Assembly: GCA_020847615.1 (NCBI GenBank)
Contig: JADLBR010000011.1
Coordinates: 1-59,637, forward strand
DNA from: Verrucomicrobiia bacterium
GTDB lineage: Bacteria; Verrucomicrobiota; Verrucomicrobiia; JADLBR01
DNA: 59,637 nucleotides
Direction of reading: 5' to 3'
Part shown: positions 32,763 through 41,979 of the stretch, piece after piece
How the letters are laid out: each line of letters opens with the position of its first letter
Position numbering within the stretch: the stretch's first letter is position 1
Program-made: the position numbers and the translations under genes
The notes under the pieces: model-generated
The model's input: the letters and a program-made list of their open reading frames with translations, nothing else
What the model was told of the DNA's origin: nothing
Databases searched by the model: none

Positions 32763-33650
32763 CTACTCCTCGTCCGGCGCCCGCGCGAGCAGTTCCTCAA
32801 GCGCGTCGGCAGGCGCGCGCTCGCCCGCCAGCACCGCCGCCACCTGATCGACCAGCGGCGCGCGCAAACCTCGCCGCGCCGCGAGTTGCTTCAGCGCCCT
32901 CGCGGTCGTGACCCCCTCCGCCACGCCGCCCAGCGTCCGCTCGATCTCCGCCAGCGCGTCCCCTCGCGACAGCGCAAGGCCCACGCGCCGATTGCGGCTC
33001 TGATCCCCATAGCAGGTGAGCATCAGGTCGCCCGCCCCACTGAGGCCCATGAATGTCTCCGGCCTCCCCCCCAGGGCCTCGCCCAGCCGCCGCATCTCGG
33101 CCAGCGCCCGGGTCACCATCGCCGCAAGGCTGTTGTCCCCGAGCCCCAGCCCGCTGCACAGCCCCGCGCCGATCGCATAGACGTTCTTCATCGCGCCACC
33201 CAACTCCACCCCGGTCAGATCCGCGGATCGGTACACCCGGAAATTCCGCCGGTGGAAGAGCTCCTGGACCGCGCGCGCCACGCCCTCGTCCGAGCTGGCC
33301 GCAACCACCGCCGTCGGCACCCCGGCCTCGACCTCCTTCGCGAAACTCGGCCCCGAGAGCGCCGCCACACGGCACCCGGGCCAAGCGTCGCACACGATCT
33401 CGCTCACCCGCCGAAAACCCTCCGGCTCGATGCCCTTCACCACGCTCACCACCGGGCACGGCGCCGGGGCCCACCGCGGCAGCGCCCCGGCGAGGAACTT
33501 CGAGGGGATCGCCAGCACCGCGAGATCCACGCCCTCGGCCCACCGCGTCGGATCGCCCACGTCGGACCAGTTCACCTCATGGCCCGCGCCACGCAACATC
33601 CTCCCCAGCGCCCCGCCCCACGCGCCCGCACCCAACACCTGGACCCTCAC
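32763..33650 (-). CDS. gpsA: Glycerol-3-phosphate dehydrogenase [NAD(P)+]
   Basis: GpsA reduces dihydroxyacetone phosphate to sn-glycerol-3-phosphate for phospholipids. The N-terminal Rossmann motif is V-L-G-A-G-A-W-G-G-A-L-G (residues 4-15). Family blocks VKGIEPEG, LSGPSFAKEV, GGAMKNVYAIGAG with the catalytic Lys, and LSGAGDLMLTC follow. At 295 residues it is shorter than the usual ~330, mainly in the first domain. The ATG overlaps the plsY stop as ATGA (33647-33650), so plsY then gpsA are translated in order: acyl acceptor synthesis and first acylation in one operon. Confidence 0.96.
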   Translation of the reverse strand: MRVQVLGAGAWGGALGRMLRGAGHEVNWSDVGDPTRWAEGVDLAVLAIPSKFLAGALPRWAPAPCPVVSVVKGIEPEGFRRVSEIVCDAWPGCRVAALSGPSFAKEVEAGVPTAVVAASSDEGVARAVQELFHRRNFRVYRSADLTGVELGGAMKNVYAIGAGLCSGLGLGDNSLAAMVTRALAEMRRLGEALGGRPETFMGLSGAGDLMLTCYGDQSRNRRVGLALSRGDALAEIERTLGGVAEGVTTARALKQLAARRGLRAPLVDQVAAVLAGERAPADALEELLARAPDEE

Positions 33651-34312
33651 GCCGCTCCCTCCTGCTCCCTATTCTTCTGAAATGCCCTGGGCTCCTCGCC
33701 CCGCAACAGCCGCCCGATGTTCGCGCGGTGCCTGACCACCGCAAGCACCCCAAGCGCCACGCAAGACCAGCCCAGCGCGCCCGGCCCATATCGCCACATC
33801 CCCGCCGCGCCCAGCACCACCGCCGCCCCGATCGACGCCAGCGACACGATCCTCGACGCCGCGAACACCACCAACCATGTCCCGAACGCCCACAGGAACG
33901 CACCGGGCAGCGCCGCCAGCAGCACGCCCGCGCTCGTCGCTATCCCCTTGCCTCCCCTCCACCCCAGCCAAGGGCAGAAGTTGTGCCCCAGCACGGCCCC
34001 CACCCCAAACACGATCCCCCGCCACTCCACGCCATCCAGGATCCCCGGGGCCATTCGCCCCACCAGCCAATCGACGCCCAGGACCCCTCCCACGCCCTTG
34101 AGCGCATCCAGCAAAAGAACCAGCCCACCCCACCCCTTGCCCAGCACCCTCCCCACGTTGGTCGCGCCGATGTTCCCGCTGCCATGCCGCCGCACGTCCA
34201 CGCCTTTCGCCCGCCCCACCACGTAGCCCCAGGGAACCGATCCGACCAGGAACGCGCACGCGGCACCGCCCGCCAACCAACCAATGATCGCGCCCAATCC
34301 GGATTCCATCAT
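33647..34312 (-). CDS. plsY: Glycerol-3-phosphate acyltransferase PlsY
   Basis: PlsY moves an acyl group from acyl-phosphate to glycerol-3-phosphate at the inner membrane. It has about five to seven helices and the motifs G-S-V-P-W-G-Y (near residue 23), the glycerophosphate site HGSGNIGATNVGRVLG (about 43-58), and GHNFCPWLGWRGGKGIAT (about 110-127). The product is 221 residues. Two adjacent ATGs (34312 and 34309) can start it; a longer frame to 34402 is not family-like. It is paired with gpsA. Confidence 0.95.
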   Translation of the reverse strand: MMESGLGAIIGWLAGGAACAFLVGSVPWGYVVGRAKGVDVRRHGSGNIGATNVGRVLGKGWGGLVLLLDALKGVGGVLGVDWLVGRMAPGILDGVEWRGIVFGVGAVLGHNFCPWLGWRGGKGIATSAGVLLAALPGAFLWAFGTWLVVFAASRIVSLASIGAAVVLGAAGMWRYGPGALGWSCVALGVLAVVRHRANIGRLLRGEEPRAFQKNREQEGAA

Positions 34313-34441
34313 CCCCGCATGGTGCCCACGACACCCCTCCCCCGGCAAGCCGATCAAACTGCCCCAATCACGCGCACCGTGGGCCCGCAGCCCACGGGCC
34401 AATCCATCGCGCTTGATCCTGCCGCGCCATGTCGCAACACC

Positions 34442-37400
34442 TCAGGGCATCCACTCCAGCCGCCAGAACTTGGATCGGCCAATTGATGCCGGCACCGCGA
34501 CCGTCACCTCGTCCCCCGCCGAGAAATACTCCCCCTCATCCGCCCACGGTCCCACGAGGTCCGTGCTGCTCTGCAGCAGGTACGTCTGGCCGGGTGAAGT
34601 CCGGAACCGCAACGTCATGTCACCGCCCCCACCCGGACCGGTGATGCCCATCGCCCTCAATCCCGACCGCCTGTCCCGCGGATCGCTCCCGCTCCGCCAC
34701 TCGTCCCGATCGGAGATGCCATCGCGATCGTGGTCGCTGCCCCCGTCGCACGCGGCCAAATCGCCAAACGTCTCTGCCTCCCACAAGTCGGGGATGCCGT
34801 CCCCATCGGTGTCCTCGGATACCCTGACGTAGCCCAACACGTCGGTGATCGTCACGTTGTCGATCACCGCATCCTCGTCATTGCCAGAGTTGGTGAAGTT
34901 GAACGTGTCCGCCCACGGCAGATTCGTGGTGCCGACGGCATAGGTGGCCCTGTCGGCCAGGGTGTTCCCGTCGACCGTCACCGAGTACGTGTTCGGCCCG
35001 AAGTCCTGAAAGAACTCGATGCGATGCCAAGTCTGCATCGCAAGGCCATTGGTGTGGTAGGTCGTGCCCCACGGCCCCCGCACCCCGACCCGCCAGGTGG
35101 CCGCGTCGAACTGCGCCAGCACAAGCTGCACCTCGCTCCGGCTCGTGGTGCCCTGCGACAGAAAAACGCGGAACTCGGCATTGCTCGAAGCGGTGCGATC
35201 CGCCAGATACGCATCGAACGCGGCCGTCCCATATCGCCGTCGGCCGGGAAATTTGAAACCGTATATCTGGCTCACGTTGCCAGGCTCATCCCGAAAGTAC
35301 GCGCTGCGCGCCGAGCCCGGTGCCGTCGGCGAGTTGGTCACGAACGCCGTCGGCTTGTATGTCGCCCCGGTCGGCCCCGCCCAGCGGCTGTCATTGGTCA
35401 GATTGTGCCCCAGCGCCATGGCTTCAAAGTCCGCATGAAGCCGCATGGTCGAATAGGCATTCCCCGCCACGTCCAGCATATTGGAAAAGCCGACCGCCGC
35501 CAATCCGCCGGTCGCCGACGGCGGCACCGTGTACCGGTAGCCGAAGATCCCACCGGCCAGGGATTCGAAAGACCCCAGTCCGCCTGTCTCAACCGCGACG
35601 TCCGGATCGGACGCTAGCGGCTCCGTCGTCGCGAAATGCAGCCTCACGGATTGCCCCGGCAAAACGACTTGCGGGGCCACCCACAACTGGGTCGCGAAGG
35701 GGACCGTGTAATCCGTCACGATGAGATTCGTCACCGCCGACCGGTTCCCCGCCCAGTCGCTCAATTGGACAACCACCGGCAAAGGACCCTCAGGATCCAG
35801 CGTCTCGCTCACCTGCTGGCGCCAGATCACCGGATTCGTCGTCGTGAGGAGGCTCGGCAACCTGTTGGTCGAGGCCAGGCCGTTCCACTTCAGCGGGAAC
35901 CACGGGTCGGCGCGCGCCCCAATCATCACGCGCTGGTTGGTCAGGCCCACCGGCTCGGACGGCACCAGGTGCAGGAACAGCCAGTCTCCCGCCTTGTTCG
36001 CCGCCTTGGGGATCAGGCCCCCGAGCATCGTGCTGTTCGTCCCCGTGAGGACCGAGAGATGCACCGCCACGGGTGCCACCGTATCCGCCGGCGGCACGAC
36101 ATCCACCAAGACCGGCTCGCTGCACACCTCGCCGCTCCCCATCTGCGCGACCGCGCGCACGACGCTTCGGCCGGGACCCAGGAGGCTCGCGGGCACATTC
36201 GCCACCCCGCCCGAGACACCCAGGACCGCCAGGACGCGCGAGCCCTTTCGCAATTCCACCGAAGCGGCCGCGCCACCGCTTGGCGTCACGGTCAGACTGG
36301 CGGTCCCCCCGGGCTGTATGAGCTGCGACGCCGGCGTCACGACCACGTCCTCGCCATGGTTGTTCACGCGGAAATGCCTCAGCTGCGCCCCCTGCGTCCT
36401 CACGCCAGACTTCTCGTACCCCACGAACAAGGCCGTGTGCCAGCCGTCCGCAATGCTGCTCGTGTCCACCCCAAACTGACCGCCCGGCGCCGCGCTCTGG
36501 TGCAGCGCGCCATCGAGAAACAGGTCCACCCCCTCGATTCCGTTTGAGAAGGTCGTGCTCACCTCCGGAGTCACGTTCAGGACACCGGCCGCCATCTGGC
36601 CATCGACCAATCCCGTCACCGTGACCACCGGAATGATCGCGTGGGCCCGACACAGGGGATCCCCCATCAACAGAAGATGGTACGGATACTGGACCGCCTG
36701 ATGGAACGCCTCGCCGACCGTGGCGCCCCTGGCGTAGTGCGCGTGCATCCGCGCCGCCGGAAACTTGCCCGAAATGGCAAACGGCTCGGTGACGGTGCCC
36801 GACGTCCCTCCAACCCCAAGCCCACTGTGCTGCGTCATGCGAAACTGCCCGATGCCCGAGTAGTCCATGATCCCGCTCCAGCTGGTCAATGACTCCGCGA
36901 TGCTCCCGGGCAAATACTCGGACCCCGCGGGGAGATACGGCGCCGCCGCGCCCATGACCGCCCCCAGGACATTGCTCTTATTGCTCAAGGAATATGGCGA
37001 TGGGTTGCCGGCCAGAATCTGGGATGCGATGCCCAGGCCAGCCAATTCCGTCGCCGTGGCGCTGAACTGACCCGAGCGCGTCGTGCCGCGGACATCCGCG
37101 TTTGCGTCCATGTAGACAGTGCCCGACGGCCTCGAACCATCCGCCGACAGCGACCGCGCCAGCATGTTCGTGACGTCCTCCACGGTCGAGCCCATCGCGT
37201 CGGACCAGCCGAGGACCATGGACATGTAATAGGATCGTTGCGCAGCCCCCCACTTCGCCGCACGGGTCACGTTCGTGGTCCAGGTGTCGGGACTCGCCGT
37301 TAGCGCGAAACCCCGAAAGCACAGGTTCGCCGACGACATGTTCGAGGCCGTATTCATCGGCTCGATCAGGTCGCCATACGACGTCATCGCGGTCACCGAA

Positions 37401-37819
37401 AAGAACGCCGTGCCGACGATGCCCGAGGCCGAGTTCGTCTCGCCTCTCGCATCAATGATGGTCGGAATATCCGAGGAATAGGCTATGCAATCGATCTGGT
37501 TGGTCAGCCCCCTCGAGCGGATGTGGTTCAACGCTGGCCACAGGATGTTCGTCCGGAAAAGGCCGGAATTCAGGACCCGCCGCAGGTCCGCCCCGGCCCC
37601 CGTCGTATAAAGCGGGGAGGTGTTGCTGGACGGCAGGTACAAGATGTTGCCCTCGGGGATGCCCCGGATCTGCTGGTAGGCATTCGCTATGGCGAGGGAA
37701 CTCTGGCTCTGCCCGTTGGCCACCAGCAGCACATTCTGGACCCCACCGCCCGCCCAGACGTCGGGCGCCACGGCCACCGCCAACCAAAACCAAATTCCCC
37801 GGCCCAGCACGATCCTCAT
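34442..37819 (-). CDS. TIGR03790-type secreted multidomain protein
   Basis: The 1125-residue protein begins with a signal peptide (MRIVLGRGIWFWLAVAVAPDVWA) and then QNVLLVANGQSQSSLAIANAYQQ. This opening, with RGIPEGNILYL and CIAYSSDIPT, is that of TIGR03790, a family of unknown function seen in Verrucomicrobia, Planctomycetes and related bacteria. Beta-sandwich repeats fill the middle. From about 870-1020 there is a lectin-like LamG-type part. It ends with EF-hand-like DTDGDGIPDLWEAE and DHDRDGISDRDEWRSGSDP calcium repeats (thrombospondin type 3-like) and a ~55-residue C-terminal module (PGQTYLLQSSTDL ... FWRLEWMP). It lies 59 bp after a PEP-CTERM gene on the same strand. It is probably surface-exposed or released; the enzyme role is unknown. 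Confidence 0.78.
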   Translation of the reverse strand: MRIVLGRGIWFWLAVAVAPDVWAGGGVQNVLLVANGQSQSSLAIANAYQQIRGIPEGNILYLPSSNTSPLYTTGAGADLRRVLNSGLFRTNILWPALNHIRSRGLTNQIDCIAYSSDIPTIIDARGETNSASGIVGTAFFSVTAMTSYGDLIEPMNTASNMSSANLCFRGFALTASPDTWTTNVTRAAKWGAAQRSYYMSMVLGWSDAMGSTVEDVTNMLARSLSADGSRPSGTVYMDANADVRGTTRSGQFSATATELAGLGIASQILAGNPSPYSLSNKSNVLGAVMGAAAPYLPAGSEYLPGSIAESLTSWSGIMDYSGIGQFRMTQHSGLGVGGTSGTVTEPFAISGKFPAARMHAHYARGATVGEAFHQAVQYPYHLLLMGDPLCRAHAIIPVVTVTGLVDGQMAAGVLNVTPEVSTTFSNGIEGVDLFLDGALHQSAAPGGQFGVDTSSIADGWHTALFVGYEKSGVRTQGAQLRHFRVNNHGEDVVVTPASQLIQPGGTASLTVTPSGGAAASVELRKGSRVLAVLGVSGGVANVPASLLGPGRSVVRAVAQMGSGEVCSEPVLVDVVPPADTVAPVAVHLSVLTGTNSTMLGGLIPKAANKAGDWLFLHLVPSEPVGLTNQRVMIGARADPWFPLKWNGLASTNRLPSLLTTTNPVIWRQQVSETLDPEGPLPVVVQLSDWAGNRSAVTNLIVTDYTVPFATQLWVAPQVVLPGQSVRLHFATTEPLASDPDVAVETGGLGSFESLAGGIFGYRYTVPPSATGGLAAVGFSNMLDVAGNAYSTMRLHADFEAMALGHNLTNDSRWAGPTGATYKPTAFVTNSPTAPGSARSAYFRDEPGNVSQIYGFKFPGRRRYGTAAFDAYLADRTASSNAEFRVFLSQGTTSRSEVQLVLAQFDAATWRVGVRGPWGTTYHTNGLAMQTWHRIEFFQDFGPNTYSVTVDGNTLADRATYAVGTTNLPWADTFNFTNSGNDEDAVIDNVTITDVLGYVRVSEDTDGDGIPDLWEAETFGDLAACDGGSDHDRDGISDRDEWRSGSDPRDRRSGLRAMGITGPGGGGDMTLRFRTSPGQTYLLQSSTDLVGPWADEGEYFSAGDEVTVAVPASIGRSKFWRLEWMP

Positions 37820-37878
37820 GGTTCCCCCACCCGCTCCCAACCGCGGATCATCCCCCTGGAACCCACTGCGGACGGCCA

Positions 37879-39456
37879 TCAGGCGCTCCGGCGCCGCCCG
37901 GCGGCAACCAGACACAGGAACCCGAGCGTCATGAGGAGCCACGTCGTGGGCTCGGGGATGATCATCAGGCTGACGTTGTCGATCGCGAAGTCCGCCTGGC
38001 TGTTCGCCGTCGTGAACTGCACCGAGGAGATGCCCGTCACGCTGTTGCTGATGGCGCTCGCGTTCTGCCAGAGAGCGAGATCATTCGTCGACCAGATGTT
38101 GCCCGGATTATCCAGGGCGTAGAGGAACACGTCGTAGTTCGCGGTCGGCAGCCCGTAGTCCTCGGCGAGGATGGTCAGGTGATACACGAAATTCGTGTCG
38201 CCCGCCCCCCCGAAGAAGCTCTTGTCGCCGTTGCCATCGAGCGAGAACGCCACGAAGTTGGTCGGCGTTATCGTCCGCCACGCGGTATCGAAAACCTCGA
38301 TCGCGCCGTCGCCGTTGAGCCGCATGTTGATCTGGCCGGAGTTGCCCGCGCTGGCCAGCAATAGGTTGAAGCTCCGATTTCCGGCGCCCCCGCCATCCTC
38401 CGCGGCGAAATCCACGTCGAACCGCCAGTCCGATCCGGGTGTCTCCGGCGCCTGGCTCAAGGTCCCCTTGTTCACCGTGCCATCCAGATAGGCCGCCGTG
38501 TGCGACCCGTCCGTCAAACCCGCGTGGCGAGTGACCGTGAGACCCGTGTTGGTCGTCCAGTTCCTGGCGAAGTCCGCGGACATGCCGTCGGTCGTCAGGG
38601 ATTGCCCCCGCTCGAACGTCCCGTTGCGCAGGCCGTTCTTGTCGATCTCCACGTTGTCCAGGATGACGTCGTTGCCGGCGCTCGCGCTGATGATCCCGAA
38701 CTGGTGGAACGCCGTCACCGGCAGGAATCCGTTCGTCGTGGCCGAAAAAGTGGCTCCGCCGTCGATCTCCATCTTGAAGCTGTATCCGGTGGCCGTGCGG
38801 GTCATCCGGAAGACCGCCTCGTGTGCGTTGGTGTCCGCGATGTGCGGCCGGGCACCGCTGCTCCCGAACGTCCCCACGCCCACGCCCCCGAGCATGTTGC
38901 CCCCGCCCGTCACGTTCTCGTCGTACAGGAACGCGTAGGTGCCCGAGCCCGACACCGGCGCCACCTGGACGCGCCCGCCGAATCCGATGGTGTCCGTGGC
39001 CGTCGTCCCCTGGTTGTCTGCCGTGTTCTGCGTGCCGCCATTATTCAATATGCCAAATCGCAGGTCATTGGTGCCACCGGCCACGGAGGGGATGCGAAAA
39101 AGGAACCGCAACTCCACGGCATCGCCCACCTGATCCATGCCCACCTGATCATACGGTGGACCCACGATGTCGAAAACGCCCGCCGCGCCCCCAAATCCCG
39201 TCGTGTCCACAAATAGCGCATTCGTGCTCCCGATGCCGCCCGCGCCCGAATCGTCGATGATCCCCGTCGTCCCCGCCCCGCCGGTCGTCGGCCACGCCCC
39301 CATCAACCCCGTGTCGTCAAACCGGTTAGCCCCGGGGGTCCGGCCCGAAAAATCGTCCTGCAGCACCAGATCGGCCCGCGCCACCCACCCCACCGCACTA
39401 AGACAAAACCATGCCGCCGCGACAACCCCGCGGTTCCGGGCCGTAGCCATTTTCAT
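37879..39456 (-). CDS. PEP-CTERM sorting-signal secreted protein
   Basis: The 525-residue product has an N-terminal signal (AAAWFCLSAVGWVARA) and a C-terminal sorting signal PEPTTWLLMTLGFLCL followed by AAGRRRSA. This is the PEP motif, membrane helix and basic end recognised by exosortase. The body is Gly/Thr/Asn-rich beta structure, possibly two LamG/concanavalin-like domains (LRFGILNNGGTQNTADN, FSLDGNGDKSFFGGAGD). It is likely surface-displayed or matrix-associated. The first good ATG is at 39456 with GGATAGGG upstream. Exosortase itself is not in the window. Confidence 0.88.
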   Translation of the reverse strand: MKMATARNRGVVAAAWFCLSAVGWVARADLVLQDDFSGRTPGANRFDDTGLMGAWPTTGGAGTTGIIDDSGAGGIGSTNALFVDTTGFGGAAGVFDIVGPPYDQVGMDQVGDAVELRFLFRIPSVAGGTNDLRFGILNNGGTQNTADNQGTTATDTIGFGGRVQVAPVSGSGTYAFLYDENVTGGGNMLGGVGVGTFGSSGARPHIADTNAHEAVFRMTRTATGYSFKMEIDGGATFSATTNGFLPVTAFHQFGIISASAGNDVILDNVEIDKNGLRNGTFERGQSLTTDGMSADFARNWTTNTGLTVTRHAGLTDGSHTAAYLDGTVNKGTLSQAPETPGSDWRFDVDFAAEDGGGAGNRSFNLLLASAGNSGQINMRLNGDGAIEVFDTAWRTITPTNFVAFSLDGNGDKSFFGGAGDTNFVYHLTILAEDYGLPTANYDVFLYALDNPGNIWSTNDLALWQNASAISNSVTGISSVQFTTANSQADFAIDNVSLMIIPEPTTWLLMTLGFLCLVAAGRRRSA

Positions 39457-39528
39457 AACATCCCTATCCTGGAGCACCGACCATGCCCGTCAACCCCGAA
39501 CGCAGCCGCGCCGCTCGGCGCTCGAAGT

Positions 39529-40131
39529 CTATCCCCCAAGCCGTCGCCGTATCGCCCGCACCTGCCGCCTGTGCACCCGCTGGTGGATCGCCGCGAGACA
39601 GACCCACCCGTGTCCATCCAACGGCCCCAGCCACGGATGCGGCGCGCACATCGGCGAACCCATGTCCCCCACCCGCACGATCATCGTCTCCTCAAACACC
39701 TTCAGGAATACCCGGAACTGGTCCACCACGTCTTCCGCCGCCCCCCCCGTCGGTTTCATCTCCCTGATGTCGACCAAGAACCTCGGCTCCCGCCCCTTGC
39801 TCAGCGCCACGATGATCTCCCCCATCCGCTTGCCCGCCACCATCAGGTGCTCCAGCACCATCGCGGCAGACCAGTGCCGCGAGCTGTCCTCGATCCCCAT
39901 CAGCCGGGGCACCAGCACCCGCTCGAACAGCCGCCCCTCCGGCAGGCGCCCGCACTCCTCCAGGATCCGCGACCCCTCGCGCTGGAACACGCCCCTCGCC
40001 TGGACCCACGATGTCGTCCACCGCCAGAAAGGAAATATCGCCCCCCGCACCAGCGCCAGCTCCCAGCCCCGCAGCCCCGCGCCCGGCGCCTCAAGGCCCG
40101 CGCCCGCCGCCGCATCGCCTCCCGCCCTCAT
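39529..40131 (-). CDS. DinB-like metal-binding four-helix protein
   Basis: The 200-residue protein matches the DinB/YfiT-like superfamily, a four-helix bundle with a three-His metal site. The first His is in SSRHWSAAMVLEHLMVAGKR (about 82-101). The other two appear in the C-terminal HPWLGPLDGHGWVCLAAIHQRVHRRQVRAIRR (about 165-197). In other members this site holds a metal and may act on small thiol cofactors. Its substrate is unknown. It lies 70 bp upstream of the PEP-CTERM gene on the same strand. Confidence 0.72.
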   Translation of the reverse strand: MRAGGDAAAGAGLEAPGAGLRGWELALVRGAIFPFWRWTTSWVQARGVFQREGSRILEECGRLPEGRLFERVLVPRLMGIEDSSRHWSAAMVLEHLMVAGKRMGEIIVALSKGREPRFLVDIREMKPTGGAAEDVVDQFRVFLKVFEETMIVRVGDMGSPMCAPHPWLGPLDGHGWVCLAAIHQRVHRRQVRAIRRRLGG

Positions 40132-40289
40132 ATGAAACCTTCCACTCCGGCCACCCTTCCATTTATCCGATCGCCCCGCCGCCTTGCAACACCGCCCTCG
40201 GGCACGGCGCCGGAAACTCCCGACTGGCGCGCGCCACCGGCATGCCGTAAATTCTTGCGTCCGATGGCCACCGCAACCCGAAGACCGCG

Positions 40290-40877
40290 ATGAACCTGCC
40301 CAACCAGCTCACGCTCGGACGCCTGGGATTGACCGCCGTCTTTGTCACGGTCACCTCCGTGCCGTGCCGCTATCAGGCGACGGCGGCCATCGTGCTTTTC
40401 GCCCTCGCGGGCATCACCGACTGGCTGGACGGCTGGCTCGCCAGGCGATGGAACCTCATCACCGATTTCGGGAAGCTCATGGACCCGCTGGCCGACAAGA
40501 TCCTGGTGACGGCCGCGCTGTTGTACCTGCTGCAGGCCGGGCGTGTTCCCCTCTGGATGGCGGTGGTCATGATCTCGCGCGAGTTCCTCATCACCGGCCT
40601 GCGCCTCATCGCGTCCAGCAAGGGGGTCGTGATCGCGGCGGACAAGGCGGGCAAGCACAAGACCATATCGCAGCTCGTGGCGATCCTGGTCGCCCTCCTG
40701 TGCCTCGCGGTCGCCGAGCGGGGCCTGGGCGGGCGCTGGCTCCGCGCCCTTGAGATCGCCACCCCCTGGCTCTTCGCCTGGGCCACGCTGATCACCGTGG
40801 CCTCCGGCGCATGGTACTTCTGGAAGAACAGGCGCTTCGTCTTCGACCCGTCCGCGCACGCGCCCAACCACCGATAG
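40290..40877 (+). CDS. pgsA: CDP-diacylglycerol-glycerol-3-phosphate 3-phosphatidyltransferase
   Basis: PgsA makes phosphatidylglycerol-phosphate, the precursor of phosphatidylglycerol and cardiolipin, in the inner membrane. The CDP-alcohol phosphotransferase motif D-x2-D-G-x2-A-R-x8-G-x3-D-x3-D is complete at about residues 43-66 (DWLDGWLARRWNLITDFGKL, then MDPLAD). Around it are several membrane helices; the protein is 195 residues, standard for PgsA. The ATG at 40290 starts MNLPNQLTLGRL. A PilT-type ATPase gene follows after eight bases. Confidence 0.94.
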   Translation: MNLPNQLTLGRLGLTAVFVTVTSVPCRYQATAAIVLFALAGITDWLDGWLARRWNLITDFGKLMDPLADKILVTAALLYLLQAGRVPLWMAVVMISREFLITGLRLIASSKGVVIAADKAGKHKTISQLVAILVALLCLAVAERGLGGRWLRALEIATPWLFAWATLITVASGAWYFWKNRRFVFDPSAHAPNHR

Positions 40878-40885
40878 CAAACACC

Positions 40886-41965
40886 ATGGCCCAGGAACAT
40901 GCGGCATCGCCCGGCGCCAACTCCCTGGCCGGACTCTTGGCCCTCGCCAAAGAGCGCGGCGCATCCGACCTGCACCTGATGGCCGGGGCGCCCCCGCTGC
41001 TCCGCATCCAGGGGGAACTGGTGCCCCTGTCGGAATGCGGTCGCATCGACGAGCCCTCCGGGCTGTTCTTCCCCGCGCTGACGGAGTTCCAGCGCACCCG
41101 CCTCAACGAGGAGCGCGAACTCGATTTCGCGATCTCGGTGCCGGGCGCCGGCCGTTTCCGCGGCAACGCCCACTGGCAGCGCGGCCACGCCGAGGCCGCG
41201 TTCCGCTGCATCGAGGAGCGCGTCCCCGCGCTCACCGAGTTGGGCCTCCCGCCGGTCGCGGAGCGCCTCTGCGCCCTGCGCAATGGCCTGGTCCTGATCA
41301 CCGGCCCCGCCGGTTCCGGAAAGAGCACCTCCGCGGCCGCCATGATCGGGCACATCAACGCCAGCCGCCGCTGCGTGATCGTCACCATCGAAGACCCGAT
41401 CGAATTTCTCCACGCCAACCACCTCGCCGCCATCAAGCAGCGCGAGGTCGGCTCCGACACCCCGTCCTTCGCCTCGGGCCTCACGCGCGTCCTGCGCCAA
41501 GATCCCGACGTCGTGTTCGTCGGGGAAATGCGCGATCTCGAGAGCGTGTCGTGGGGACTCCGCGCCGCAGAGACCGGCCACCTGGTCATCAGCACGCTCC
41601 ACACCGCCGATGCCGCGCAGGCCGTCAACCGCATCGTCTCCATATTCCCGCCCGAGAAGCGCCCCGAGATCCTGACCCAGCTCGCCTACTGCATCGAGGC
41701 GGTCATCAGCCAGCAACTGGTCCCGTCGAAATCCGGCGGCCGCCGCACCCTGGCCTGCGAGGTGATGATCGCCAACCCCGCGATCCGCACCTGCATCCGC
41801 GACCACCTCCCGCACCAGATCGCCAGCCACATCCAGCTCGGCGCCCGAGAGGGCATGCAGACCATGGACGCCTCCCTCGCCGCCCTCGCGCGCAAGGGGC
41901 TCATTGCCCGCGACGAGGCCGCCGCCCGCATGAGGGAACCCGCCCTCCTCGACGCCCGAGCCTGA
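40886..41965 (+). CDS. PilT-type twitching/retraction ATPase
   Basis: PilT-family ATPases disassemble type IV pili and pull the cell forward; relatives (PilU) modify this. The 359-residue protein has the N-terminal PAS-like part with SDLHLMAGAPPLLRIQGEL (residues 27-45). Walker A is G-P-A-G-S-G-K-S-T, the Asp box is VTIEDPIEF, and Walker B is R-Q-D-P-D-V-V-F-V-G-E-M-R-D. The His box STLHTADAAQAVNRI is present. The ATG at 40886 follows pgsA by eight bases. No pilus subunit genes are in the window. The PilT and PilU branches cannot be separated by eye. Confidence 0.9.
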   Translation: MAQEHAASPGANSLAGLLALAKERGASDLHLMAGAPPLLRIQGELVPLSECGRIDEPSGLFFPALTEFQRTRLNEERELDFAISVPGAGRFRGNAHWQRGHAEAAFRCIEERVPALTELGLPPVAERLCALRNGLVLITGPAGSGKSTSAAAMIGHINASRRCVIVTIEDPIEFLHANHLAAIKQREVGSDTPSFASGLTRVLRQDPDVVFVGEMRDLESVSWGLRAAETGHLVISTLHTADAAQAVNRIVSIFPPEKRPEILTQLAYCIEAVISQQLVPSKSGGRRTLACEVMIANPAIRTCIRDHLPHQIASHIQLGAREGMQTMDASLAALARKGLIARDEAAARMREPALLDARA

Positions 41966-41979
41966 AAAGGGCTACGGCC

